A stretch of DNA of 64,000 bases from Apostichopus japonicus (lineage: Eukaryota > Echinodermata > Holothuroidea > Aspidochirotida > Stichopodidae), in the NCBI RefSeq assembly GCF_037975245.1, contig NC_092583.1:899764-963763 (forward strand), written 5' to 3'. Both the position numbers and the translations under genes were made by a program. Of this stretch, positions 40,536 through 50,768 are shown piece by piece (position 1 is the first letter of the stretch; every line of letters begins with the position of its first letter). Below the pieces are notes generated by a model. That model did no database searches and was not told where the DNA came from. It worked only from the letters and a program-made list of their open reading frames with translations.

Positions 40536-41819
40536 ATGTTTATTAGGAGGAGTCGAGCTATTAAGGTAGTTTTTCTATTCTGTTGTATTTTGGCAGTGGC
40601 GTTCTTTTTAAACTCTCAAATGTGTCTACAAAATGGCGGATGTGGTAACAAAGTGAGTAACAAGGAACGTGTCCCATGGTTGCGAAGGAGCAAAACTCAC
40701 GAAGAAGACAGCGAAATCAAAGCTGACGATCGCTGTATTAAAACTATTCTTCTGTATGGAATGAAGGAAAACTGGCAACAATTTTGTACATCAACAGTGA
40801 AGTCGCGATTCAAGTCTCTAGTACAATTCCCTAAGACGTTCACCTGTCCAGAAGCACAATGTAGAGTTCTGCTAAAATATTCCGATGCAGCAATCGATAT
40901 TAAAGGCGCAGATATAGTTCTGTTTTCTAATACATTAATCTGGCTGACGGATGAAACTTGGAAATGGGCACATGGAAATAGAAGTGAGGGACAATTGTGG
41001 ATGTTTATATCAAGAGAAAGTCCGATTCACTCACCTGGACTCCGCCCACCCGAAGAATTTGTTGATTCAACATATCATTGGATAGCATCTTATAAATTTG
41101 ACTCGGAAATTTACCTACCTTTCGGATTTTACGAACCGTTTACAAACCTGAATCAAGAAAAGTTTGATCTCACAGCATTTTCAGTCAATAAAAGTAAACT
41201 AGCAGTGTGGGCTAGCGACAGTTGTAAGAGTTTACAATGGGATAGAGTTGGATTTGTAAACTCCCTTAATGATATTATCCGTATCGATAAGCTTGGAGCT
41301 TGCGGACACCGAAAAAAGGCGATACCTTGGACAAACGATTTGGTATTAGGACAACTTTTCCAACCTTACAAATTTTCTCTTAGTCTCGAAAACTCTTGTT
41401 GCGATGATTTCATCACGGAAAATTTTTGGACAGCTCTCAAGTTTGGATCGGTTCCCATCGTAGTTGGCGCCTCGTATTTGCAGTATAGTAGAATAGCGCC
41501 ACCTAATTCATTCATTCACGTCGACCAGTTCGAGACGATGGAAGAACTAGCGGTTTATCTGACATTTTTAGACGAAAATGATGAGAAATATCTCGAATTC
41601 CACAAGTGGAGGAATCTTGGATCCATCACAAGCTATAACGTCGATGAAAAATATGTAGAACCGTTGACGTTGGAGACACATTGCGAAATATTACAGAAAT
41701 ATATGACCAGTATAAAGCCCACCGAGACATTGGATTATTTAGGACAGAGGTGGGCCAGAAGTTGTAGTTTCTGTGGTTACAAATGGATCCAATCATTTGG
41801 GAGAAGACCTAACCCTTAG
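40536..41819 (+). CDS. Alpha-1,3-fucosyltransferase-like enzyme 2 (GT10), uninterrupted, 427 aa, divergent donor motif
   Basis: The ATG at 40536 (MFIRRSR) precedes a basic tail and a membrane segment at about residues 9-26 (IKVVFLFCCILAVAFFL). Then come a short stem and the GT10 lumenal domain: YGMKENWQQFC, GADIVLFSN, WKWAHGNRSEG, and SRESPIHSPGL, which has the ESP seen in vertebrate enzymes where the other three copies have DSP. KFSLSLENSCCDDFITENFW, VPIVVGA, SFIHVDQF and SCSFCGYKWI follow. Residue 296 is Asn where the others and most GT10 enzymes have Lys (ITEK). That Lys belongs to the GDP-fucose binding motif, so donor binding may be altered. Codon use is A/T-richer than in copies 1 and 3. 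The ORF is intact. Role otherwise as for copy 1, with an unknown acceptor. Confidence 0.92.
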   Translation: MFIRRSRAIKVVFLFCCILAVAFFLNSQMCLQNGGCGNKVSNKERVPWLRRSKTHEEDSEIKADDRCIKTILLYGMKENWQQFCTSTVKSRFKSLVQFPKTFTCPEAQCRVLLKYSDAAIDIKGADIVLFSNTLIWLTDETWKWAHGNRSEGQLWMFISRESPIHSPGLRPPEEFVDSTYHWIASYKFDSEIYLPFGFYEPFTNLNQEKFDLTAFSVNKSKLAVWASDSCKSLQWDRVGFVNSLNDIIRIDKLGACGHRKKAIPWTNDLVLGQLFQPYKFSLSLENSCCDDFITENFWTALKFGSVPIVVGASYLQYSRIAPPNSFIHVDQFETMEELAVYLTFLDENDEKYLEFHKWRNLGSITSYNVDEKYVEPLTLETHCEILQKYMTSIKPTETLDYLGQRWARSCSFCGYKWIQSFGRRPNP

Positions 41820-44040
41820 CAAAAGAAATATATAAAGATATATGCAACAACAGAAGCAAAAACAGAGCCAAAGCAAAACGAAAAGGATAAACAAAACATT
41901 TGTTTAATGTCGCTCTTTAGTTACTTCAACTTAATTGATTTATTGATTAATTTCAATCGTAGCGCGGTTGTAAATTATTTTACCAAGTTTATACGGGATT
42001 GATTTCTGCTGTGTATTCAATTTAATCCAGCCGGACAGACGTTTATCTTGATATAGAATTGGTCACAAAGAGACATAGGCCAGTTGTGACGTCAGAGAAA
42101 TTTAACAATATAACTTCTATATAAATGTCAGTCGAACTGTGGTAAATTAAAACTTAAACGTTATATGTTATTTTATGACATCGTAAATTTTATTTTAGCA
42201 TTGTGTATGTAATCTTGATTAAAAACAAAAGACAAATATGCATAGATGCATGTTTCCGATTTATTTAGTGAGATGCTAGAATAGTTTCTTCGGGCGTACC
42301 AAGTCGAAGTATGAAGTCTTTTGGACGGAGAATGGGAAGCTAAAAAAAATGAAGGCCTATCAAAGTTTGCCTCATGTTTGGCAAAGAAACTTGACTTGCC
42401 AAATACTGTCATTGACTCGCGATGCTATAGAATTACTCTATTGAATAAGATCGGAATATTTCTCAAAATTAACTGAAAAAGCCCTTGTTTGGAGACAAGA
42501 GAGTTCGTTTTGCTATTAATAAGAAACGAAGTTTATAAGATACATGAACACAATTTGTGTGTGTTTTGTCAACACTTCATAAAATTACCCATAACCGTTT
42601 GATAATTGTAAATTAATCAGAAATTGAAATTCCTCTATCTCGACAGCCCTCGTTAAAATGAAGACGTGTATAGACGAAAATTGGATATTTCATCTTCGCT
42701 AATTTGTGTGGTGGAGTTGTGCCTAAAAAAAATAGCTAAATTGCCGATAAAAGTTCGTTTCCAATAACCCCCCCCAAAATGTCAAAAACATGGGCAAAAT
42801 AACTAACAATTACCCCCCCCCCCAAAAAAAAAAAGCCAGAAGTGCGATAGAAAATTACTTCTGCTCACCTATGCTTTTCTGAATGGCTAAAATGTATAAA
42901 AAACATCTTCTAAAACAGTGGAACAATAGAGCGAACCATTTTGAGGAATTTACCAAATTTGCTTCAAGTTGGTCCCCAAATTATGTGAAATTTGACCAGA
43001 ATCAGCCAACTCAATAAGAAAAGGATAAAAAAGAGCATTTACATACAGTGCTTTTGTTTTGAGTTTCGTGGCGTTCGAAATGACTTTTCACCCACAAATT
43101 AATTGTAATTCCTGCATAGCGCCACCAATTTCTGGCATACGTAGAAGCTGCACACAGCGTGCTGCACTCAAAGCGTACAGTATTTCACTCGTTGCACTAC
43201 ACTGGAGAATCCGTCGGCGATAAAGCACAAGCCGAAACTAATGATAAGGCTGTGCTATAGTACTACTCGAATTAGAGATGTAGGCCTACAGATGTACAGG
43301 CGAGCAGGCAAAGAATAAGAAGCTTCGTAAGTTTGTACTGTGGTATGTCTTTATGGTATTATTTAGTGTGTAGCCCTTTTAGCACACGCAGTTTATACAA
43401 TGTTAGAAAGTTGTATTCCATCAAAGTGGAAACACTCTCACGAACTTATTTAATGGAATAGATTGTTTCACTTAGTTACTTTGGATAAACTATGCCCCAT
43501 CTCAGAAACAATGAACCAACAGTAGCCTATATTTACTATGATAGTTTTTAGTCACGCGATAGTAGAACGAAAACGTAAAACAAGTTTTCCTCTGCTAAAA
43601 CGTGCTGACTCAAAATTGTTCACGAATATTGAGCCCATACAATAATAGAACGACCTGCAACTTGTTTACAATCGACGTACCAGAGCGAAACGTGAAAGAG
43701 CAGATATCGCAATCTGCTCAATTGAACAATGTAGCTTAGTGGGCAAGTGGTTAAAGGGAGTGAAGACTCGCGCACAAAGAAAGGTGTAATGCCGATAATC
43801 TGACCTAGTTTCGAATGAGGTGTAACAGAAGTGTTAGACACCACCATCGGACCCAGAAAATACTCACACAGCTTGCTACCATCGGTAATTAGACACTAGT
43901 GTACAGACAATACATGCAGCTACGGTATACCCACAACACAGTGTACATAGCAGCGATGGACATCTCAGGTCCAGATAAAAGATAACAAGGTATCACGTTT
44001 CATTACTGTCTGCATTTTGTAGCGACACGAACAAAACGTC
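41820..44040. other. Intergenic sequence, no gene seen
   Basis: AT-rich sequence with C and A homopolymers at about 42765-42835. A tRNA-like phrase near 43731-43815 (TAGCTTAGTGG... and AGTTTCGAATG) is too degraded to call. Confidence 0.5.
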
Positions 44041-44360
44041 ACTTGCAAGCAATGGACGAGTCTTCAATGCCTTTCTTGCAGTGGACTTGTGATCTAAGGA
44101 TTGCTGGTTCGAGTCCTGACCAGATCATTGCGTTGTGTCCTTGGGCAAGGCACTTCATCTCCATTGCCTCTCTTCACCCAGGTGTAAAAATAGGGACCTG
44201 TGAGATAAAACTGTCAGCTGGGCATGGTTTAGCTGCTGCCATGTGGAGGGATTGTCTCTATGTATGACAGGTTATCATTGACCGGGGTAATATTGTAAAG
44301 CGCTTTAAGCACTTGGGAAAGGCGCTATATAAAAATATGAAATTATTATTATCATTTTTA
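44041..44360 (+). mobile_element. Full-looking SINE with GGCGCTATATAA tail
   Basis: A tRNA-like head (B-box GGTTCGAGTCCTGACC at about 44107) is followed by a core with GTGTCCTTGGGCAAGGCACT, a phrase I recall from SINEs of many aquatic animals. Then come CCCAGGTGTAAAAATAGGGA, a CGCTTTAAGCACTTGGG phrase, and GGCGCTATATAAAAAT with an (ATT)n tail. The 3' module is shared with 11.93 and 15.25 kb. The exact 5' end is uncertain. Confidence 0.75.
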
Positions 44361-45190
44361 TATTTGTCATTCTCACAGGTTATATTCCACACACAAACTG
44401 TGGAAAAGTGTAAATTTTAAATCTGCAAATAGTACTTTTACAGAGAACTAGATAGGAAGGCTGAATAACAAGTAAATATTTGATTGAGCAAGTCCCCCTC
44501 GGGTGGAATTATTTCCCCAAATTACGGGCAAATTAAGATGGAAGACATTTGCTACTCACATCAAAGCGTATGCTGGTCATAAAAAACTAAAAATTTATAA
44601 AACAAATTTCATGATCATTGCATTATGATCACTTGCCTACATTTCACCAAAACTGAAAACTCTACAGGTGGCCCTGTTTTGGACACTCACATGACGACCA
44701 ACATATATTTGTCTTGAATAAATTTGGATCACCGCCAATCAAACGTTTTATACACAACATTTCAGCAGATTTGGACAAACGCTCTAGTAGGAGTTGAATT
44801 TTTACGTTTTCAGAAAATGACATTCAAATTTATACAATATGGTCGCATGTATGAAACTAATTAAAATAAACTAATTAAATAATTAAAAGAAAGAGAGAAT
44901 GTTCCTTCGTCTATTATGGACATAACAATATTGACAAAATAGCTGCAAATGTCATACAAGCATACCAAGAAACGACTGTCTCAAGTCTGAATGAATATTA
45001 ATGTCAGAGGTCAATAGGTCAGTGATATCATGGCTGATGTAATTTAAACTTGGTGGGGAGTATGATAATCGATGTGTCCGATCCAAAGTGATGGCGCTAT
45101 AGTGCTTTTGTGCTAACGATCGTTTCTCTTCTCGAATTTCACTGGACAATGGGAAGGAAACGTGTATACATATTGTCATGACAATATTAT
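44361..45190. other. Intergenic sequence, no gene seen
   Basis: AT-rich DNA without a recognisable exon, RNA gene or bounded repeat. Confidence 0.45.
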
Positions 45191-45198
45191 ATTCAACC

Positions 45199-45659
45199 CA
45201 GTGGCGGAGCGTCCATACAGTCAGGGGGCGGATGCCCCCCCCCCCCTGACGGACTCAAATGAACTGCTGGCGCCCTTTTCAGCTATTTATCACATTTTTT
45301 TTATTCGCGATTATTGACCTTTTTATTGCGCTCTCATCTACCTATTGACATTTGTCACATTTTGTTGGTGTAATTTTCTGACAAAATGCTCTAACGGCCA
45401 AAGGGTTTGTGATGAAGCGCATGTAGCCTACTTTCAACACCCACATAAACTTCCGAGTTGTCACAAATGGCGATGACACCTATTTATTCTTCGTTTATCT
45501 GCAAATTAGCAAGGCCCGGCGATCTAAGGAGTATCTTTACTCAAAATTTTTGGTACGCTCCGCGCCAACCTGTGGTGGCGCTCCGCTTAGATAGTGTCGA
45601 AAGCGCCCCTACAGACCATTCTCGCCCCCCCTTGACCAGCACCCCTAGTTCCGCCACTG
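45199..45659. mobile_element. Non-autonomous hAT transposon (H5), 461 bp
   Basis: The left end CAGTGGCGGAGC and the right end TTCCGCCACTG are inverted. The octamer ATTCAACC is repeated exactly at 45191-45198 and 45660-45667. Termini starting CAGTGGCGGA with an 8-bp duplication are typical of hAT. The ends resemble those of the 25.3-kb element (CACTGGCGGATCC), and interior 45552-45597 matches 26488-26533. No transposase is encoded. Confidence 0.87.
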
Positions 45660-46221
45660 ATTCAACCATGGGCTGCTTTGCTACGGACAGTTCCTCAAAA
45701 TGTCGAAAAAATGCCAAGTAGAGGAAGAGGCTTAAAGTCACTTTAGGTTAAGGGATTCGAGAGGTTACAAAGGTATTATACCAAACGTAATCTGAGCCTT
45801 TGAGGTTGAGGCACTGAAACGGAAAAGCCATAGATTTATGAATGCGGAGGCGGAGGGGAAGGGTGGGAGTTGGGGGGGGGAGGGTCTTTTGAAAAATCGT
45901 CGAAGCCTTCATAACTCTGTTGGAGTCACTTCTTAAGCTTTGTCACGAAAAGTTTGCGTAGGTTGAACGACGAAATTTTTCCTTTGGAATGTTAACGATG
46001 TATGGTGTACCTTAGCTATCAAATAAAAAATAAATAAATAAAAAATATGCCCGTGTATATGTATGTGCAACCATTAAAGATACCTCACAGTAATACCTCA
46101 CTATATAATTCTTTTACCTCCGATCGGGAATGAAAATGAAAAAAAAAATGGTATTCGGAATCAAGTTAGGCATATTTTCTGTTTTGCATTCTGGCATGTT
46201 ATACTTCAACCTCCCCAAACT

Positions 46222-46852
46222 AATATTTTACACTATAATCTATAGCATAAATTGTAATATTTTACACTATAGTCAATAGCAAACACTGTAATATTTTACA
46301 CTATAGTCTATAGCATACACTGTCATATTTTACACTATAGTCTTTAGCACACACTGTGATATATTACACTATAGTATATGACATACACTGGAATATTTTA
46401 CACTATAGTCTTTAGCACACACTGTGATATATTACACTATAGTATATGACATACACTATAATATTATACACTATAGTCTATAGCATACACTGTCATATTT
46501 TACACTATCATCTATAGCATACACAGTCATATTTTACACTATAATCTATAGCATACACTGTAATATTTTACACTATATTCTATAGCATACACTGTCATAT
46601 TTTACACTGGTCTATAGCACACACTGTGATATATTACACTATAGTCTATGACATACACTGAAATATTTTACACTATAGCCTATGGTATACACTGTGATAT
46701 AATACACTATAGTCTATGATATACACTGGAATATTTTACACTATAGTCTATAGCATACACTGTCATATTTTACACTATAGTCTATTGCACACACTGTAAT
46801 AGTTTACACTATAGTCTACAGCATACACCGTGTTATATTACTCTATAGCATA
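46222..46852. repeat. 34-bp minisatellite, about 18-19 copies
   Basis: The consensus reads AATATTTTACACTATAGTCT then ATAGCATACACTGT. Units differ at the first base (A, C or G) and at TTTT/TATT, and one unit is two bases short. Two variants alternate in places, e.g. units with TTTAGCACACACTGT followed by TATGACATACACTG. That suggests 68-bp higher-order duplication. There are no spacers, so it is not a CRISPR array. Confidence 0.95.
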
Positions 46853-46977
46853 CAAAAAATTGGTGTGGTTACGTCGACTCCTCTTAAAAGACAGTTACAG
46901 TAATAACGGAGTGCCCTTTTTGTCTCAAATTGTTTCCATAAGCTGTTTCTTTTCCGCTCTCAACTTATTTCTTTCTT

Positions 46978-47460
46978 TTAGGTCTCGCAACCCAATTAGT
47001 TGTTCCATTGACTTACACACTAAACTCGTCACTTTCAAGACCTGCAAAAGCATACTAGAGGTTTTCAACTGGTATATCCTACCCACCACATGATAGCTGA
47101 GATCTTGGCCTATCATGGCATTTGCAGACTTCCATATCATGACCGTTCAGATTTTGAGCTAGAAGAGGAGCAAGTTTAGCATACTGAACCCCCCACCCTT
47201 CCATCTGCTCGCTCGGAGTAATATCAACATTTAACCAAAGATTTTCTAAAATGGTTTATATCACCTTCGATCCTCCCTATTTTTCACACCATCTGTACTT
47301 TAAATTATGCTCTTTCATATAAAGGCAAAATAAACAATGACAGTAACTGATAACAAGCTTTAAACAAGCTTTACCTGATAGGTACTCTTACCCCTTTTCT
47401 CTGACAATGGTTAACCTTTCGAGTGAATGAACACTACTCTTATTGTGGGTTCGGTACCTT
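46978..47460. repeat. Interspersed repeat R1, copy 2
   Basis: Aligns with 18926-19408 in the same orientation. On the minus strand it reads TSLVCKSMEQLIGLRDLK and on to KERNKLRAEKKQ. That is longer and more protein-like than in copy 1, but I recognise no family. It could be a processed fragment of a gene or an element ORF. Confidence 0.75.
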
Positions 47461-48263
47461 AAGCACTCTCTTGTGGGACACCAGTTCGACCTTCCAAATG
47501 GCGTTCAATGGAGCATTAACATTCTAATACCCTTAGACTAACACAATGTATTTCTTGGTTCAGTCTTGCAGTAGAAGAAAGAAAGCAAGACAGCAAAGAA
47601 ATTTCCATGTGGACTAGAAATCGCGATGTCATTCAACGTGGGGTATTCGCACGTTCTATTCCCCCAATGTGGTTGCATGAATGAGTATTTTCTTAAACCT
47701 AATCGCTGCGATAAAGCTTTCACTTAAGGAAACCAAAGTTTGAAAGTTCCACCCATCATTGTCCCTTTTGTTGTTACCAGTACTGAATAAGAGTCATTCT
47801 GTTCCTCGCCGACAATTGCTTGCTAAAGGCCGAAAGGAATATATCAGGTTTATTTCTTGATAATACATCTATCGTCTGTTTTTGCCGGGGGTTTGTTGCA
47901 AGGTTTGTTCAGCCTGAGATTGATTGCCACACCAACTAGTTGAAGAACTTAGCCAAATCCACTGTTGTGGTAGTTGGACTTTATCAACGTATTTAACTTT
48001 ATATCCAACTTCCTGCACACGATCATGCGCACTTTGTAGCACTGGCTGAAGTCAACATAGTGTTGACCATACTTATATAGTTTTTAATACAGAAATGATT
48101 ATTTCTTCAATGGTAATGTACGTGTACCTGCCCATTTTATTCCTCACATAGAGTTTAGGAGAATGTTCCTATACCTTTCCAATCAATTGAAGTACGGAAA
48201 GGATTTGATGAGGTTCAACCGTAGCACATGTAAGGCACTTATGAGACTTGGACTCACCATGGA

Positions 48264-48264
<1 letters not shown>
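47461..48264. other. Intergenic sequence, no gene seen
   Basis: Unique-looking DNA between repeat R1 and the large tetranucleotide tract. No feature supported. Confidence 0.45.
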
Positions 48265-48294
<30 letters not shown>

Positions 48295-48617
48295 TGTATG
48301 TATGTATGTATGTATGTATGTATGTATGTATGTATGTATGTATGTATGTATGTATGTATGTATGTATGTATGTATGTATGTATGTATGTATGTATGTATG
48401 TATGTATGTATGTATGTATGTATGTATGTATGTATGTATGTATGTATGTATGTATGTATGTATGTATGTATGTATGTATGTATGTATGTATGTATGTATG
48501 TATGTATGTATGTATGTATGTATGTATGTATGTATGTATGTATGTATGTATGTATGTATGTATGTATGTATGTATGTATGTATGTATGTATGTATGTATG
48601 TATGTATGTATGTATAT
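48265..48617. repeat. (TATG)n microsatellite, about 88 units
   Basis: An almost uninterrupted 353-bp tetranucleotide tract that abuts the 3' end of the SINE at 48618-48842. It probably grew from that SINE's tail. Long Met-Tyr-Val-Cys and Tyr-Ile-His-Thr ORFs on both strands come from the repeat. Confidence 0.97.
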
Positions 48618-48842
48618 GTGATCTTCCCGCAAGCAGGAACTCGCGAAAGAAGCCATGGAGGCTTGTAGACTCGCAAGCTGACCGAAGCCAATCTCTCGGC
48701 ACACATCCATTTAACGTCCATGTCGGGAAGTTGTTATTGAACAACACCCTTGCCAGACGACACACATTGCTGTCGGCGGGGATTCGAACCGGGGATCTCA
48801 TGACTGGGAGACGCCGGCGTTAACCACTAGGCTATACACTCC
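48618..48842 (-). mobile_element. tRNA-derived SINE family B, copy 2 (full length)
   Basis: On the minus strand the head starts near 48842 with GCGGAGTGTATAGCCTAGTGG (A box). It continues to CCGGTTCGAATCCCCGCC (B box, about 48778-48795), then the body ACATGGACGTTAAATGG, CTTCGGTCAGCTTGCG and GAGTTCCTGCTTGCGGGAAG. The 3' end meets the (TATG)n tract. The body matches the truncated copies at 39.5 and 56.8 kb. Confidence 0.82.
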
Positions 48843-49487
48843 GCCAATATGCACGCACATGTACACACGCCCCCCCCCCACCACCCTCTCGTTATAAGAA
48901 TACAAATAGTAAAGGTGAATCTTTATACTTCTAATATACATAACGTAGGAGGTGAGCCCACTAGAATATGGATACATATTTACATATATAAATCCAAGTT
49001 GCACTATCGTTGTAATGTTACAATAGACTATACACATATTGCACACATATATTTCATATATATATAAACACACATATATATATACTTGAAATTATGTATA
49101 TATATATTATATATATATATATATTCAATATATCTATTCAATATACTCTATTGTAATATTACAATGATAATCCAGCTTGTGATGCATGGCCGAGCAGGCA
49201 CTTTATCGACTCTATCGTACAGGTTCTTGGGGAAACCTAGCGAACAACGATGGTAAACCGTTCTTTTCATTATAACATAACAACGGATTCATGGTAGTAG
49301 CAGCTCTGTACTTTCTATCGTTAGCGCTCTTCACACCAATTGTGTCAGGCAGAAAACCCAGGCAGCGATGCAAGCGTCTCTTTTCTTCATATATTATATC
49401 GTTTATTGAGGCTTCTGGGAAATCATAGCAGTTTTTTTGCAGAATCATCAACTTTCATTTCATTGATAAGAATTTTCTTTTCTAACA
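48843..49487. other. Short intergenic region upstream of fucosyltransferase 3
   Basis: TA runs at about 49060-49135, otherwise unremarkable. A good splice-acceptor-like sequence TTTTCTTTTCTAACAG ends at 49488, nine bases before the ATG of the next gene, so a 5' UTR intron is possible. Confidence 0.45.
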
Positions 49488-49496
49488 GTGGTGGAT

Positions 49497-50768
49497 ATGG
49501 CTTACTTTTATATTCGTTTGGGAAAAGTCGCAAAGTTGGTTTTCCTTTTGCCGGGTGTAATGTTGTTATATTTATCGTTCGATTCCGATTCGTCAACATC
49601 TTTAGATAACCACGGGAGACAATCCGCATCTAGATGGCTCATGTCACTTTACGAATCTAATCGAAATTATGTCTTCAAATCGAAGAAAAGAGATGGAACT
49701 AAACAAACAATTCTTTTATTTGGAATGAAACCACATTGGAAAGAGTTTTGCAAATACCCTGAAATGTCCCATTGCAAGGACCTGATTAATTTTCCCAGAG
49801 ACGTCTTTTGCCCGACGTTAAACCAGTCCATTACGATTACATTCTCCGAATCTGCCGAGGATATTCGAGGAGCAGATGTTGTACTGTTTACTAACGTCTA
49901 CAACTGGATGACACCGGATATGTGGACCTGGATCCATGGAAACAGATCGGATGGACAACCCTGGGCCCTTGTATCTCTCGACAGCCCTTTATATGTTCCT
50001 GGCATGACGCCTCCCGAGCAATACCGTGATACAACTTACACATGGGTTGCATCTTATAAGATTGATTCGGACTTAACTCTTCCCTACGGTTATTACGAAT
50101 CGTACGGTGAAAACAAACCGCCGGAGATTGACTTGAAGCCATTCGTAACTAATAAGACTAAATTAATTGCTTGGATGAGTAGCAACTGCGGAACTTTACA
50201 ATGGGACCGGCATCGATTTGTGAACGATCTGAAAGAAATCATACAGGTGGACAAGTACGGTAAATGTGGGGAGCAAGAGGTCCCATGGAATGACGCCAAG
50301 GCAGTAAGGGCAACCCTTGGCCACTATAAATTTTATCTTAGTCTCGAAAATTCTTGCTGTGACGATTACGTCAGCGAAAAATTCTGGAGGACTTTGGAGA
50401 TGGGTGTGATACCAGTAGTGGTGGGGGCGTCCCGTGAACAGTACACGAAGATCGCGCCTCCGAACTCGTTTATTCACGTCGATCAGTTTGCATCTCTCGC
50501 GGAATTGGCTATACATCTCACCGTCATATCGAACGACGAAGATCAATACTTAGAGTATTTCAAGTGGAGGAATCAGGGTAGAATAGTGGTTTACAGTCAA
50601 GAGGTGCAATATGTTGTACCACTGATGGAGAAAACCCACTGTTCATTATTTCAGCATTACCTGCAAACGAACAGGTCGGAGGATAAGACTGTAGACTACA
50701 TGGGCAAAAGATGGTTCGGAAGTTGTGACAGTTGCGGTGACAAATGGATCCAGTCATATAAGCTATAA
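49497..50768 (+). CDS. Alpha-1,3-fucosyltransferase-like enzyme 3 (GT10), uninterrupted, 423 aa
   Basis: The first ATG of the frame (MAYFYIRLGK) is used. An upstream GTG codon is not a credible start in an animal. A basic/aromatic N-terminus leads into a membrane segment at about 11-27 (AKLVFLLPGVMLLYLSF), a Ser-rich stem and the GT10 domain: LLFGMKPHWKEFC, GADVVLFTNVYNW, MWTWIHGNRSDG, SLDSPLYVPGMTPP, ASYKIDSDLTLPYGYY. The donor motif is FYLSLENSCCDDYVSEKFW (Lys295). VPVVVGA, SFIHVDQF and SCDSCGDKWI follow. Sequons include NQS, NRS and NKT. By eye its sequence is closest to copies 1 and 4. The expected reaction is alpha-1,3 fucosylation of a glycan in the Golgi, with unknown acceptor. Coding sequence is intact. 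Confidence 0.94.
   Translation: MAYFYIRLGKVAKLVFLLPGVMLLYLSFDSDSSTSLDNHGRQSASRWLMSLYESNRNYVFKSKKRDGTKQTILLFGMKPHWKEFCKYPEMSHCKDLINFPRDVFCPTLNQSITITFSESAEDIRGADVVLFTNVYNWMTPDMWTWIHGNRSDGQPWALVSLDSPLYVPGMTPPEQYRDTTYTWVASYKIDSDLTLPYGYYESYGENKPPEIDLKPFVTNKTKLIAWMSSNCGTLQWDRHRFVNDLKEIIQVDKYGKCGEQEVPWNDAKAVRATLGHYKFYLSLENSCCDDYVSEKFWRTLEMGVIPVVVGASREQYTKIAPPNSFIHVDQFASLAELAIHLTVISNDEDQYLEYFKWRNQGRIVVYSQEVQYVVPLMEKTHCSLFQHYLQTNRSEDKTVDYMGKRWFGSCDSCGDKWIQSYKL

Noticed and set aside
43731-43815. tRNA-like sequence
   Set aside because: The A-box-like part has an insertion and the B-box-like part is too degraded.
46222-46852. CRISPR-like array
   Set aside because: Direct tandem units without spacers in an animal genome; it is a minisatellite.
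48163-48823. Met-Tyr-Val-Cys and Tyr-Ile-His-Thr repeat ORFs up to 210 codons
   Set aside because: They are frames of the (TATG)n microsatellite and the adjoining SINE.
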